64,000 bases of DNA, from NCBI GenBank assembly GCA_023213315.1, contig JAKCPI010028423.1, positions 1 to 64,000 on the forward strand, in the 5' to 3' direction. The DNA comes from Euborellia annulipes (Eukaryota > Arthropoda > Insecta > Dermaptera > Anisolabididae). The position numbers were made by a program, and so were the translations under genes. The notes beneath the pieces are model-generated. The model made no database searches. It saw nothing but the letters and a program-made list of their open reading frames with translations, and was not told the origin of the DNA. Position 1 is the stretch's first letter. Each line of letters begins with the position of its first letter. This document shows positions 10,720-22,878 of this stretch, piece after piece.

Positions 10720-12380
10720 GAGACTGAAACTGTGTAATTGTACAATTTTGACGGCCAAAAATAAAATTTCCATTTTTTCCTTTGGCACCTCCAACAACTT
10801 ACAAGTGTGACAAGGAAGAGTCTTGACTAGATTTCAAAATGATTTATACAAAAGAGAGGTTTTGAAAAGCTTATTCATTGTCCATAATAGGTTCAGAATA
10901 TTTTTCGGAGGGGGGGGGGAGGTCGATGCTGGCGATTACCCCACCCTTCCTCCAAAAGAACAAATTTTAAATAATATAAAATACTTTTTATAATTTCAAA
11001 AACAGCATTTAAAATATTAACATTATATTTCTCTCTCTCTATATATACATAACAGTTATATATATATATATATATTTGGGGGGGGGGGGGGCTATAGTTC
11101 AATATTTGTCAACTTTGGGACACCATTAAAAAAAAAAAAAAAATGGAAAATTTTGGAGAGATATGAAGTCCTATCACTAGATGGGGAAGCATAAATGAAC
11201 TAACGCCCTTGCACGGATAACACACGGACGGCACGTCCATTTTCAAGAAGTGACCCCCTGAGTGAAAAGAATAAATAAATAATGAAATTTGTTTGTTCAA
11301 AAATAAGCTTATAGGAGATTTTATATATTTTATTGATCAAGCAACGAATTGTGATCGGATAATGAAAGATGATCCCTCAAAACTGAACAATTTGTTTGTT
11401 AATTTATCGAAAATATTAAATTACAAAACCTATCTACCTGTTATTTTTCCCTAGTAAATTTGTAACTTTTTTTTTTTATAAATTTACGTGACCTCTTTAG
11501 ATAACGAGTTATCTTTTTTTATTTCCTCTTTTTTTTCCTAATAATCGTTAAGTACAAATAATGATTATAAAAAAAAAAGCTTTACTATTAAATCGATAGT
11601 TGCTATACTCGTCTCTTTTTTTTCTCTATGTTTATTTAAAAATATTCATATGGAAATGGCATTCGTGATGATGTTGATGAAAAAAAGAGAGAATAGGATG
11701 GGTAGGAGGGTGATGCTGTCAGGTTGGCTCGAAAATATGAGCGACACGCTTAATGAAGTACCAATCTCATCTCATCTGAAAGGAACAGCATCTGCTGTCA
11801 AGCCATCCAATAGACATTTGCACATTGTAAATCAAGCATCTGCTTGCTCGGCTCGTTTTTTTTTTAGTTGCACACGTAATTAGCAAACGCCTAAAGGGAC
11901 TCGGTCTTCTTTTTTATTTTAATAGAAAATGTCCTTTCACATTTGGGAAATTAAAAAAAAAAAATAATAATTTGATTATGTAGAAAATAACAAAAATAAT
12001 GAAAAAAAAGTGATATATTGTTGAAACTTTATTTAACAACCATAAAGGAAAAAAAAAGTCGTGTAAAATTTAATGAAAGATAAACTTTCCAGCAAATAAG
12101 CCTAAGGTTGGCTCGAAAATATGAGCGACACGACTTAAATTTTGATTTTTTAGATTTAATCCCAATGTTTCGGTCACTAGACAATATTTAAATTTGTTTT
12201 TCGGCGGACGCACAGGGTTTACAATGTAATGCAACACTGGTGGATAATTTTCTCAGTGTCATCGACATACATGACTGTAAAGATTTGTATAATTAGACAG
12301 TCTACCTCTTATGCACTGGCCATTTAAATTTTGCAGTAAAATGGTGTGAATATGAATTTAATAATCAATTTATCCTTCTA
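10720..12380. other. AT-rich sequence with G-runs and a 28-bp direct repeat
   Basis: G homopolymers at about 10911 and 11081. An exact 28-bp sequence starting AGGTTGGCTCGAAAATATGA occurs at 11721-11748 and again at 12105-12132. A 77-codon plus-strand ORF overlaps the first copy but shows no family motif. Confidence 0.4.
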
Positions 12381-12384
12381 TATA

Positions 12385-13150
12385 GAGAGAAAGTATTGGA
12401 TTCATGACAAAAATTCGATGTCGAGATTTTAATGGAAATGTTTTGAGAATTCCTGAGTTCAAAAAAGTGGGTCCAATCAAATCTCTGATCAAAATAAAGT
12501 ATGAAGAAAATGAGAGCTACATGGTTAAAATTTTATATTTAAGTTAGGTACAGTAGTGCTGAGGCTTGAAAATAGGGTTTTAAATAAAATCGGCCAAAGC
12601 GTACTACTAGCATTTTACAGAAATACTTTTTCAGTTTTTTTTTTTTTTCAGATTTTCTCAAAATTGCCTCTAACGATTTTTTGATTAAAATTAATTAATT
12701 AATTATTTTTTTTAAGATGCTCTTTAAAATGTATATTCTCATTTTACCTTCAAAATTGTTTTAAGAACATTTTACTCTTGTACATAGGAAAGATAGGAGA
12801 AATGTTTGTGTAACAAAATATAAATATTTTTTTATCTTTATATAATCCCTCATTAGTAACATTGATCCTAGTCTCGAATAACCTTGTTAAATTAAAATAG
12901 GACACATATACGGACAAATTTTTGTATCAAATGGGACTCTTATTTTTAGATAGAGGAAGTATTTAATTATATCTTCAATTCAAATATACCATACTGTCCG
13001 AAATTAACTATATGTAGACACACAATATACACTATACACTATAGGTAGACACACAAATCTTACGTGACAAGAACAGAACACAACGTCCAATTACCAAAGG
13101 TGAGAGAAAGTTGTGTGCTGTTGACCAGTCACAGCAATTTTTATAATACA
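12385..13150 (-). repeat. Family H copy with an internal insert
   Basis: Starts AGAGAAAGTATTGGATTCATG and ends in a degraded hairpin (AACAGAACACAACGTCC...GTTGTGTGCTGTTGACCAGTCAC). A block of about 125 bp at 12840-12966 has no counterpart in other H copies, so it is probably a later insertion. Confidence 0.7.
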
Positions 13151-13969
13151 AAACCGTAATATTTATTTTCTAGATTTATATGAAGAATAATTTTGTTTTT
13201 ATTTTTGTTATTTTATTTCCTTGTTGAGGGTTTGATGCTCGCTTATGGGAACCCGTAGGGTATAAATTTAATTTAAAATAAATACCAATAATTTATAATG
13301 AGTATTTAATTGTGTTACGTATATTATTTATCTATATAAATAAAAAGTGAATAAAAGTCATATGACTGAAAAATGTATTTTTGATGAGTGTTGAACAACT
13401 AAACTTTTGCTTTTTTTTCTCTCTCATTCTCTCTTTGTTTGTCGTTTTGTCAGTTTGCCGATTTAACTAAAACCACTAAACCGATTTGGACAAAGTTTGC
13501 AGCAGGTATTATATAATATGTATTGAAATATATACTTTTATGTAAAGTATTACCAACAAAAAGATCATTAAACATTTTCCCTTATTAACTCGAGTATTAT
13601 AGATCATATTTATATTTAATATGTAGAACGATGAAAGAAGAAAGATTATTTATAAATATAGTAAATATCTCAAAATAAATTAGTGCAATGCTATCTTTAG
13701 TTTCATCTTAAAATAGTATTAAGAGGGGCAGTAGCGTAGTTAGAAATTTATGATGGGGGTTCAAGCATAATTTGCATAATCTTACCCTTCAGGTCTAATT
13801 TTTTTAATTTATTGAAAAAAATTATTTTATTTATTACTAATACATATTTCTTTTGCATGTGTATTAATTTAATTTTCCTTTCATGCTTATCTAGTCTAAC
13901 AAAAGGTTTATATAAATAAGCAAGGTGAAGCTGAGTCGATCTTGGATGAGTGAGTCGTTTTGTAATAAT

Positions 13970-14545
13970 TAAAAATCTGGTGTGACTGGTCGCGCAGCAC
14001 ACAACTTTCTCTTACCTCCAATAAGGTAAAAGAAAGATGTGTACTGTGCTTGTCACGACAGATTTTTTTGTGTCGAGATATATTTAGTTGGTCTTAGCAC
14101 CTCTTAGTTCCAATCTTGAACACACGATTCATAGATGGCGCTGATTTACGAATGCTTCCACATCAGTAAAGTATACTTCAACAAATTTTCACGAAACATT
14201 TCACTGATATTCTTTTTAAAGAGCATCTAAAAAATATTTGAATTATATATTTTAATCAAAATTGTTGGAGCGAATTTTGAGAAAATCGAAAAAACTGAAA
14301 AAGTAAAGTACTAGTACTTTTTGGCCGATTTAGTTCAAAAGCTTATTATCACCCCTTAGGGGAAATATAAAATTTCAACCTCCTAGTTATTTTCCTTCCT
14401 GAAATATTTTGTTCACAGACAGACAGACAGACCAATTTGCTGGACCTTTTTTTTTTTTGAACTTGAGGACCTCAAAACGTGTATATCCATCAAAATCTTG
14501 ACGTGATCGCAATATTTCATATATAAAGTAAAAGAAAGGAATAAA
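13970..14545 (+). repeat. Family H copy
   Basis: The hairpin AATCTGGTGTGACTGGTCGC...CTGTGCTTGTCACGACAGATT is at 13972-14072. Then come AAAGAGCATCTAAAAAATA, GAGAAAATCGAAAAAACTG, the CAGACAGACAGACAGACC block near 14418 and the terminal region. The segment 14085-14185 diverges from other copies (includes AGATGGCGCTGATTTACG). Confidence 0.75.
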
Positions 14546-14565
14546 ATACTCAAATCTTGTATGTA

Positions 14566-14779
14566 CAGTGAGGGACCATATAAAGTCCCACCCATGCGTT
14601 TTCTACGTGTGAATATTTCATTGTTTAAAAAAAAAAATATTATAAATTTTTTAATGGAAACTAGATTCAGGCCTAGAAAATTTCCAATAAAGATTTTCAT
14701 TTTCTTTTATAAAAAAAAAAAAAATGAAATGATCACAAGTAGAAAACGCATGGGTGGGTCTTAATATTGTCCCTCACTG
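14566..14779 (+). mobile_element. Mariner-type MITE with long TIRs (copy A)
   Basis: TIRs of about 50 bp start CAGTGAGGGACCATATAAAG on the left and CAGTGAGGGACAATATTAAG on the complemented right. Both contain CCCACCCATGCGTTTTCTAC and are flanked by TA (14564, 14780). 214 bp, no coding capacity. Same family as 20013-20221. Confidence 0.85.
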
Positions 14780-14789
14780 TATAATATTA

Positions 14790-16690
14790 TCATTTATAAA
14801 TCTTTTCTTGTTTAATGACGCTAGAAAAAAATTTTGTATATTTATTTCGAATGTGAGTAGATTGCTATAGATAAAATAATAGGACTTTATTAATACGAAT
14901 GACATAATCATTAACTGGTAACTAGGTCTATTGCAATATTTTCTTTTTTGGCTCTTCTTGACAAGATATAAAAAAGCTGAGCATTAATCGATCACTAGGT
15001 ACTAATAATTAATAATAAACAGTAATTGGTCTTGGAATTAAGTTATGCTTGATGTTATTAGTTAGGTGTTAATTCCGCCAGAGGGAAGCATTAATCACGA
15101 ACGCCTAAGATGGGTGATATCCACTAATAGCAAATCAGTCATGTTGGATGCAGTGAATTAGGCGTTTTGAATTATATATAGTTTTTCTCATCAACGATGA
15201 TGACAAACTATTTTCTCACCACTTGAAGGGAATCTTTTGGAAAAATGATTTTATAAATTTTGACAGGTGAAATTTTCTTGAAATATAAAGGCCAAAAAAA
15301 AAAAACTGAAAATATTTTAATCTTAATTATTATATTTTATTTTCCACCAGTATTAATGATTTATCTGAAATACAATTAGAAAAAAATAAATTTATTCTTA
15401 TATTATTAGTTCATCTGCATTTAATTGAATTTGAGGAAATTGAGAATAAGATATAATATATTCTTTATATTATAAAGAATTTTTCTCACGAAGGACCAAC
15501 ATAATTATTTAAGGTTGGCGATTGTGATGATTTGTCATCTAATTTGTATAAGGAAACTTGGAAAATTAAGATTTAGTTTTTGAAAGAAAAGGTTGAAATT
15601 TTATTTACACTAGCAATAATATAGATAAATAATTTGTGTAATTACTAAAAATTATTTTAACATTATCGATTAACTGTTAAATGACAAATATCAAATATAT
15701 AAATTTACTAAAAGTATTACTATATGAATGTAAAAATATTTTTTTAATATAATGACGATGAATGAGACGTAGGTGTTAACATATAATTGTATATGTATTT
15801 TAGGCCTGATGATGGTTTTTGTAAGACCAAACTGTTAATTTGTTCAATACAGTCGCCAGACCTCAATAAAAAATTTTCCAATAATGAATATTATATTATA
15901 TTTATTCAAAATTCCGAAGATCTAAATAAAAATAAAGTAAACCTTCAAGCTATAAGCTACTACAATGTTTATCTTAAGGACCAGTTAATTTTTGGGATAT
16001 CGAAGTTTTATTAATTTGAATAATTCAAGTGTGTGTGTGAATATGTGTGTAGTGTTATTGTACTTGTGTGAACAGCAACAAGCAAGAGGACATTGAGTCC
16101 TATATATCGGTGTGAAGAAGTGGCAGAGGGTCCTTATCACCTCCATTCAGCACGATAAGAGGCTTTAAGTCGTTGGGAGGTGTCAAGGGTGGTTGTGGGT
16201 GGCACGTAAAATAGAGGACTCTATCCCTTATCGCCTACCCCATCCCCTACCAACAACCCAACCTATTTTAATATCGAGAACGGGATCTATTGTTATTGTT
16301 GTTCTCCTTATTTATTCTATCGGAGGAAAAAGAAAAAACAATCTGACCGCAATCTAATCTATTGTCGTATATTCCATGAAAAAACATGTTTGTGCTATTA
16401 AATTTTTCTTTGAATATCGTTTGAGATAATATAATACATTTTTCTTTCTTGATATTTTATAAATAGCAAGATAAAGAGTGAATCCGCTTTTGTATTCGCT
16501 TTGATCGTGGTTTGCCGTAATTCAGAACTCTATTTAAAATAGCGTCAGTACTTCGATAAAAACTGCGGCGATGCCAGTGCGTTGTCATTAGTTATTGTCA
16601 TTGTTCGCAGTCAGGCAACAAAGAGATCTCTGAATGTTCGGTGGAAAAATATCACTTCTGCTAGCCTCTAGGTTTAAAATCGATTAATTA
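14790..16690. other. AT-rich intronic-type sequence
   Basis: A non-repeated patch at about 15055-15165 (GGTGTTAATTCCGCCAGAGG onward) is less AT-rich. Near 15805-15875 lies a degraded ribozyme-like motif (CTGATGATGG..AAGACCAAAC) followed by CAGTCGCCAGACCTCAATAA, which recurs at 23034. 16060-16270 is less AT-rich with broken frames. Confidence 0.35.
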
Positions 16691-16697
16691 AGGTGTC

Positions 16698-17214
16698 ATC
16701 TTTATTAAAACTATGAACTCAAATTAATAAAAAGAATTTTCGGTTTAACTGTGGTTTATTTGTAAAAATTACAATGTTTCGGTCACTCATTCTGTGGCCT
16801 TCTTCAGGTACAATTCAACTAAGATTACAAAGGTTGTTAGATCTGTGATAATCCCATTTGAATTAGTTGTAATCTTAGCTGAATTTTACCTGAAAAAGGC
16901 CACAGAATGAGTGGCCGAAACGTTGTAATTTTTACAAATAAATAACAGTTAAACCGAAAATCAAATTCTTTTATTAATGATAACAATTGTGAAAGCCTAA
17001 ACTCAAATGACAGTAATGAGTCAAATTGTGGAGTTGTCAGTTGGTGTAATTATTGTACATAATACTGGTACAATTAAATAATATTATATTCGATGTACCA
17101 AGTTTGTCATGAAAACTTAGCGCTCAACTTTACAATAAATATATACCAATTGACAAATCCACTATTTGATTCAATGCTCTGTCATTTGAGTTCATAGTCT
17201 CAATGAAGATGGCC
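16698..17214. repeat. Two-layer inverted repeat with hammerhead-like motifs
   Basis: The inner arms 16721-16823 and 16862-16980 pair over roughly 100 bp. Each holds a ribozyme-like motif: minus-strand CTGAAGAAGGCC...GACCGAAACATT in the left arm, and plus-strand CTGAAAAAGGCC...GGCCGAAACGTT in the right. The outer arms (16698-16727 and 17186-17214, core ACTATGAACTCAAAT) are also inverted. The layout resembles Penelope-like retroelement ends. No reverse transcriptase is present. Confidence 0.65.
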
Positions 17215-17219
17215 TTATT

Positions 17220-18625
17220 TAATTGAATCCGAAACTGTTTCCTGTACAGAGAGTTTTATTTCATGGAGACTAATTAATTGTTGCCTGCTCCTTTCTTCTA
17301 TTATTTATCCAAGCAACAATCACTTCATTTCTTCGATTTATTTTTTTGTTTTAGACAAATTTTGTCTCAATTTTGAGAATTTGATGTGGCTTAAATTTAT
17401 TATAACATTTTTAATAAAATTCCTTTTTCAACTTGCTTTCTTCCCTATTAATTGTCTCTTTGTTATTATTATTTCAAACTCCCTTAGCCAAGTGTTGGGA
17501 GACTCTCCCTCTTTTTTTTAAACTTGTTAATAAAAGTAATTTATTTAAATTATTTTTTTAATTACAAACTCATAAAGGTAAACATATTAAAAATTCATTA
17601 AAAAAAAAAAAAAAAACTTAAAAAAAAATGAATAACCAATTGGGATAATAAAAATTTTTATTACTTTCAATTTTTTTTTTATCTTCTTTTTCTTTTTATC
17701 TATAAAAATACTTGATCTGGAAAATTATTATAATAATAGTTTTTATGAAAAATGGAGAAGAAGAGGAAGAAGAGAAGAAGAAATAAATAGAGACAGACAA
17801 GCAATTTGCATATGCAGTAATAACAAAAATATGTTAAATAAACGTAATAGAATAATAAATCATTTGTCAAAATAGAATTGAAAAGAGAAATTAATGGTTT
17901 CAAAAATAAAAATAAAAAAAAAAAGCAAAGGGACATTAAGAAAGAACATATAAAATTCAATTCTTTTCAATAATAAAAAAAATTCAAACCAAAGATATAT
18001 ATTTTATTTTTTTATCAATAAAAATTTTTAATAATGATCGTGTTTTTTTTTTGTTTTTTTTTTTTTTTAATTTGCTATTAAAAATCTTTTCAAAATCGAA
18101 GAAAGAGAAAAACTATGAAACGTCACAAAAAAAGAAGGAAAAGACAAGCAATCAAATGCGGGGGAAGTTTAATCTTGCACCTTTTTTTTTTTTTTTTTTT
18201 TTCATTTCTCCTCCCTCTCTCTTTCTCTCTTTCTTAATCCAGGAATAGAAAAGGTCTATTCGTCTAAAAATTGAAAAAGAACGAATCAAAGAAAAGAATT
18301 TCATTCATTTCCCTTGGGAGAGTATATATTAATCTACGAATTTACCATCCTTTTCAAAGTTAATGAAATATCTTTTAAAAAAAACGAGGCAGTCTTTAAT
18401 TAAAAAAAATATATATAAGAAAAGCGTAATTATTTGTATATGTACCTCATGACTTAACGTAATTTTAGGTAATAAACAATTTTTTAAAGTTAGTTTTTAT
18501 ATTCATTTTAGTACTTTAATTCTGAATTGATGTTGCATTCATGAAATGATACGATAATAATAATTATTGCAGTTTTTTTTTTTAATTTAAACGTAATTAT
18601 GACTAAAGATACTACGTTAGTCACG
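17220..18625. other. AT-rich and T-rich sequence; no gene seen
   Basis: Multiple A and T homopolymers (17600, 18050, 18182). The ORFs here are low-complexity Phe/Leu/Lys runs. Confidence 0.4.
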
Positions 18626-18631
18626 AAAATA

Positions 18632-19000
18632 AAAATCTGTTGTGACTGGTAGCACAGCATACAACTTAAAGAGCATCTTAAAAAATAATTGATTTTTGAA
18701 TTTTAATCAAAATCGTTTGAGTGAATTTTTTTGAAAGTCGAAAAAGTACATCACTAGTAGTAGTATTTTTTGACCGAATTTGTTCAAAAACACCGTCACG
18801 TGCCAGGTTGTTAAGTAACTTAAATATAAAATTTCAATTTTCTTTTCGTTCTTGAGATATTTTGTTCAAAGACACACAGACAGACCATGTTTTCGGACTC
18901 AGGGGACCTCAAAACATGTATATTCATCAAAATCTCGACATCGAATTTTTGACATGAATCAAATACTTTCTCAACATATACAGTATATTAACATAGATAT
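18632..19000 (+). repeat. Family H copy with internal deletion
   Basis: The first hairpin arm (ATCTGTTGTGACTGGTAGCAC) joins directly to AAAGAGCATCTTAAAAAATA, so the second arm and next 150 bp are lost. The end retains CACACAGACAGACCATG and CATGAATCAAATACTTTCTC. Confidence 0.7.
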
Positions 19001-20005
19001 AGCATATATATATATATATATATATAAGAGGAAATGGAAATTACCAAAATATTAATTATATATTTGTAATTTTATTGTATTTTATGTAGGCTATACAAAT
19101 TTCTTTTGTTTTATCATTTTCAAATTTTTAAAACATATTCATATTTGAGATTACTAGAATTTCTATCCCTTGACAAAAAATTATTTTGAAATGGCTGTTG
19201 AATATTTATAGAATTATCTTTGATAATTTTTAAAATTCTTGAACCGATTAAAAAAAAAAAAAATTCATTAATATGCAAATTATTTATTGCCGAGTAGAAT
19301 GGAATGGAATATCAAATGATTCATTTGATCGTGTATTTAATTTTAATAAATGCATTCAAACAGTACATGCCCTAAAAAATATTTTCAAAAAAAAAAAGTC
19401 TTGTTTAGGATATTTCAAAATGAAATTTTAATCATTTTTTTAGATAGATTTTTTATTGTATATAGAGCATATACCCGATTATTTAGAGCTTTGGGATTCG
19501 ACTTTGAACCCCAAAATAGTACAAATTTTCATTTTTTCCACCAGCTCGAGCGACCAAAGTCGGACCTAATAGGAATACAAAATTGTTGTCATATTAATAA
19601 ATAGTGTATGATCTTAGGATCAAAATCGGAGCTAGATCGACTTACAGTGTTTTATATCGGACTTATTCAGAGACAGAGGGATAAAAGTATGAGGTAAATT
19701 TTTACTCGGGTATTTATAAGTTCTCTGCAAAAGATCAAAAACAACAGAGTTATTTTATTTATTCTTTCATTAAATAAGTTAATGAAAACAAATGGGCGTA
19801 TTCGCATTTGAAGGCAATCGTAAATTTAATTTACCCTAATTTTTTTAGGGTGTTATTTATTTTTTTAATATATGCATTCACATCTCATTGTTAAGTTGAC
19901 AATCTCTATATTTTGTAAAACGCGAACACTTTTCTTTATATAAGGCTAGTTTTTGTAAATTCCTATTATTTATATAGCAATTATTTTTGATATAGGCCTC
20001 TATTT
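19000..20005. other. AT-rich sequence; TA microsatellite; no gene seen
   Basis: A (TA)n run lies at about 19002-19026. The block 19480-19690 is somewhat less AT-rich and contains an 84-codon ORF without recognisable motifs. Confidence 0.35.
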
Positions 20006-20012
20006 ATATGTA

Positions 20013-20221
20013 CAGTGAGGGACAATATTAAGTCCCACCCATGCGTTTTCTACTTGTGATTATTTCATTATTTTTATAAAAGAAAATGAAAATCTTTATT
20101 GAAAATTTTCTAGGTTTGAACCATGAAAGTTTCCATTAAAAAATATACAATATTGTTTTAAAAACAATGAAATAATCACAATAGAAAACGCATGGGTGGG
20201 ACTTAATATTGTCCCTCACTG
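20013..20221 (-). mobile_element. Mariner-type MITE with long TIRs (copy B)
   Basis: Ends CAGTGAGGGACAATATTAAG on both strands, TA on both sides (20011, 20222). The interior is the reverse complement of copy A at 14566-14779 (AATCTTTATTGAAAATTTTC), so the two copies are in opposite orientation. Confidence 0.85.
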
Positions 20222-20494
20222 TACAGTCAGCGCCACTCTTAATCAATAATAACCGGTACCATGGGTTTTGAGTATTTTTAAAATAAATTACCTCTTTTAT
20301 GAGAGGAAAAGCAATTAATGCAAAAGCTAAGCGTTTTGGTTGTTTCCCTGGCGTCGAGTGTACACAATAATATTGGAAGTAACATAAAAATGTTAAAAGC
20401 CTGATTAGAAACAGATAAATAAAGAAAAAATGTGAGACAGTAGATGAAAGGAGCAGGCAGTCTAGAAGAATAACTATCTAGGCTCTATTGTTAC

Positions 20495-20762
20495 TTTTTT
20501 TTTTTTTTTAAACATTCACACTTTTTTCTCATTCACACTCACACCCACACACACATTCACACTGTCTTTTCGGCAGCTCAGGCCACTTAGCTTTAGACGA
20601 TAACCATTATTTATGAATCTATATATATTAGGGTCCAGGCATTTTTATTTAAGCCATCTGGTATCCAAATGGCTTAAATAAAATCATCGGACTGCCTGGG
20701 GTCCGAACCCGCGACGTTTGGTATATGAGGTTAGCACGCTAACCTCCACACCACCCCGGGGC
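20495..20762 (-). mobile_element. SINE-1, near full-length copy with TSD
   Basis: Complement of the 10443 copy: poly-T, then CACACTCACAC-type microsatellite, GTCTTTTCGGCAGC, ATTTAAGCCAT, the complemented B box GGGGTCCGAACCC and the tRNA-like head ending CCCCGGGGC. The duplication TATTGTTAC occurs at 20486-20494 and 20763-20771. Confidence 0.85.
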
Positions 20763-20814
20763 TATTGTTACTTTCTCTAATCTATACATATATATTATAA
20801 TATATATAAAGATA

Positions 20815-20968
20815 TGTATATATATAGAGAAAGTATTGGATTCATGTCAAAAATTCGATGTCGAGATTTTGATGGATATATACATTTTGAGGTCCCCTGA
20901 ATTAAAAAAGTGGTTTTCCCGACATGGTCTGTCTGTCCGTGTGTGTGTGTGTGTGTGTGTTCTGCCTA
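20815..20968 (-). repeat. Family H terminal fragment
   Basis: AGAGAAAGTATTGGATTCATG, ATTCGATGTCGAGATTTTGA and a GT microsatellite (20939-20960). It stops at 20968 and meets a plus-oriented H copy head to head. Confidence 0.7.
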
Positions 20969-20969
20969 A

Positions 20970-21790
20970 ATAAAAAACTGGTGTGAGTGGTCGCACAGCA
21001 CACAACTTTCTCTTACCTTCGGTAATTGAAAGTTGTGTTCTGTGCTTGTCACATCAGATTATTTATGTCGACATATATTAAGTTTCCGCCGATATATTAG
21101 AATTCAAGATGTAAATTTTTTTTTTTAACATTCACACTTTTTTCTCATTCTCACAGTCTTTTCGGCAACTTAGGCCATATAAGACTTGACGATAACCTTT
21201 ATTTATTAATCTATCTATATTGGGGTCCAGGCATTTCTATTTAAGCCATTTGGATGTAAAATTTATAAACATGGGAATATATTTATATTTTGTTAACATG
21301 GAAACCATTTCTCCTATCTTTCCTATGAAGTACAAGAGTAAAGTGTGCTACAAAAGATTTCAAGGGCAAAATGAGAATATAAATTTTAAAGAACATTTAA
21401 AAAATAATTAATTTATGAATTTTAATCAAAATCTTTGGAGCGAATTTTGAGAAAATCGAAAAAAAAAAACTGAAAAAGGACATCAGTAAAGTACTAGTAC
21501 TTTTTGACCGATTTTGATCAAAAGCTTATTTTCACGCCTCAGGGAGGTGCCTAACTTAAATATAAAATTTCAACCTCATATCTCAAATCCTTCTTGCTTT
21601 AAATTGAACATACACAGTCAGACAGACACAACAACGTGTTGCGAAAACCACTTTTTTGGATTCAGGAGACCCCAAAACGTGTATATCTATCAAAATTTCG
21701 AAATCGAACTTTTGACATGAAACAAATACTTTCTCTTTATATACTGTATATACTGTATATACATATATAGGTAAGAGAAGGTAAAAATAA
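20970..21790 (+). repeat. Family H copy, interrupted by SINE-1
   Basis: The hairpin is at 20975-21062 (CTGGTGTGAGTGGTCGCACA...GTGCTTGTCACATCAG). The host resumes after the SINE with ATGTAAAATTTATAAACATG and runs through AAGTACTAGTACTTTTTG to CATGAAACAAATACTTTCTC. Confidence 0.75.
21116..21252 (-). mobile_element. SINE-1, 5'-truncated, inserted in family H
   Basis: Poly-T, AACATTCACACTTTTTTC, the complemented tail GTCTTTTCGGCAAC and body to ATTTAAGCCATTTGG; the tRNA head is absent. The host octamer GATGTAAA is duplicated at 21108-21115 and 21253-21260. Confidence 0.8.
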
Positions 21791-21794
21791 ATAA

Positions 21795-22415
21795 ATAAAT
21801 ATTTTTAAAAATCATTATATCCTTTTTGAGTCTCTTATCCTTGTTTGAACAAGATCCGCAAAACATTTTTTTTTTTTTTTAATAATATACGCATTTTAAG
21901 ACGAAAGATACACAAAAAAAGTCGGTCGGGGAATAAAAAAAAAGGAACAAGAAAAAAATCTGTTGAAAAGAAGATTAAAGTAATCGGGAGAGGGGGATTC
22001 AAAGCTACAATCGTATTTTTTTTTTTTTTTTTTTTTAGAAAAGCAGTGTTTCTTAAGCGCTCCCTCTCTTTTTGAAGACATAAATTATTTTAAAAAATGT
22101 TTGTTTTTTTTGTTGATAAGAATTTAGTGACACCATCTATCAAGATCATTTCGAAAGGAGTATTTAGGAAATCTATTAAGACTTCGTCTTTTGCGATTTT
22201 TTATTAAAAAAAAAAAAGATAGGCAAACAACTAAAAACTTTTAACGAGAAGACGTCTTTAAGATCGGACCGTCACTTGGAATATCAGGATACAAAGAGAT
22301 GTTTAGCCATTATAACTTTGTGATTAATAACATGAATGATATAAATCTAACCACCTATATTTAGTGAAGTCAGAAAGAAAACGAAGATTTTTCGAATGAA
22401 CATTTTTTACATTTT
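21795..22415. other. AT-rich sequence with homopolymers; no gene seen
   Basis: A poly-T run lies at about 22017-22036. Overlapping ORFs on both strands here are low complexity. Confidence 0.4.
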
Positions 22416-22425
22416 TTATTTAAAG

Positions 22426-22645
22426 TAGGGGAGAGGGGGGGACATTGGGACTCGAGGCACATTGGGACATTTGAATTTTAGCTCTACTAAATGTGCCCAT
22501 TTTATTATAGAAAATGTTTTCTTAATAAAATGGGTACTTAATGCACCCTAACGGTCAAAGAGTACAACTCAAACTTTATATTTAGTAGAGCTAAAATTCG
22601 AATGTCCAAAGGTGCCTCGTGTCCCAATGTCCCCTCTCTCCCCTA
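22426..22645. mobile_element. MITE with about 70-bp TIRs, superfamily unresolved
   Basis: The left end TAGGGGAGAGGGGGGGACAT and the complemented right end TAGGGGAGAGAGGGGACATT stay alignable through TTTTAGCTCTACTAAAT. The flanks TTTATTTAAA (22415) and TTTATTAAA (22646) look like a 9-10 bp duplication with one indel. That length would fit Mutator-like elements, but the TIR was not recognised. Confidence 0.65.
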
Positions 22646-22878
22646 TTTATTAAATTACTAATTATATAAACGAAATAATTAATTAAAAGCATTTTAAGAA
22701 AAAGTTAATTCTTAGTTAAATTCGTGAATGTTTACTTTTCTAGATGATTTTAGGATGTACGAAAATAATATCAAAAAATATTTATTTTCGGGAATTTATT
22801 GGTGATCTGGCGACGGATTTGCAACCTGTGTAAAAATGATCGAGAGATCCACATGTGCGGGCTTTTTTACTCGGGAAA

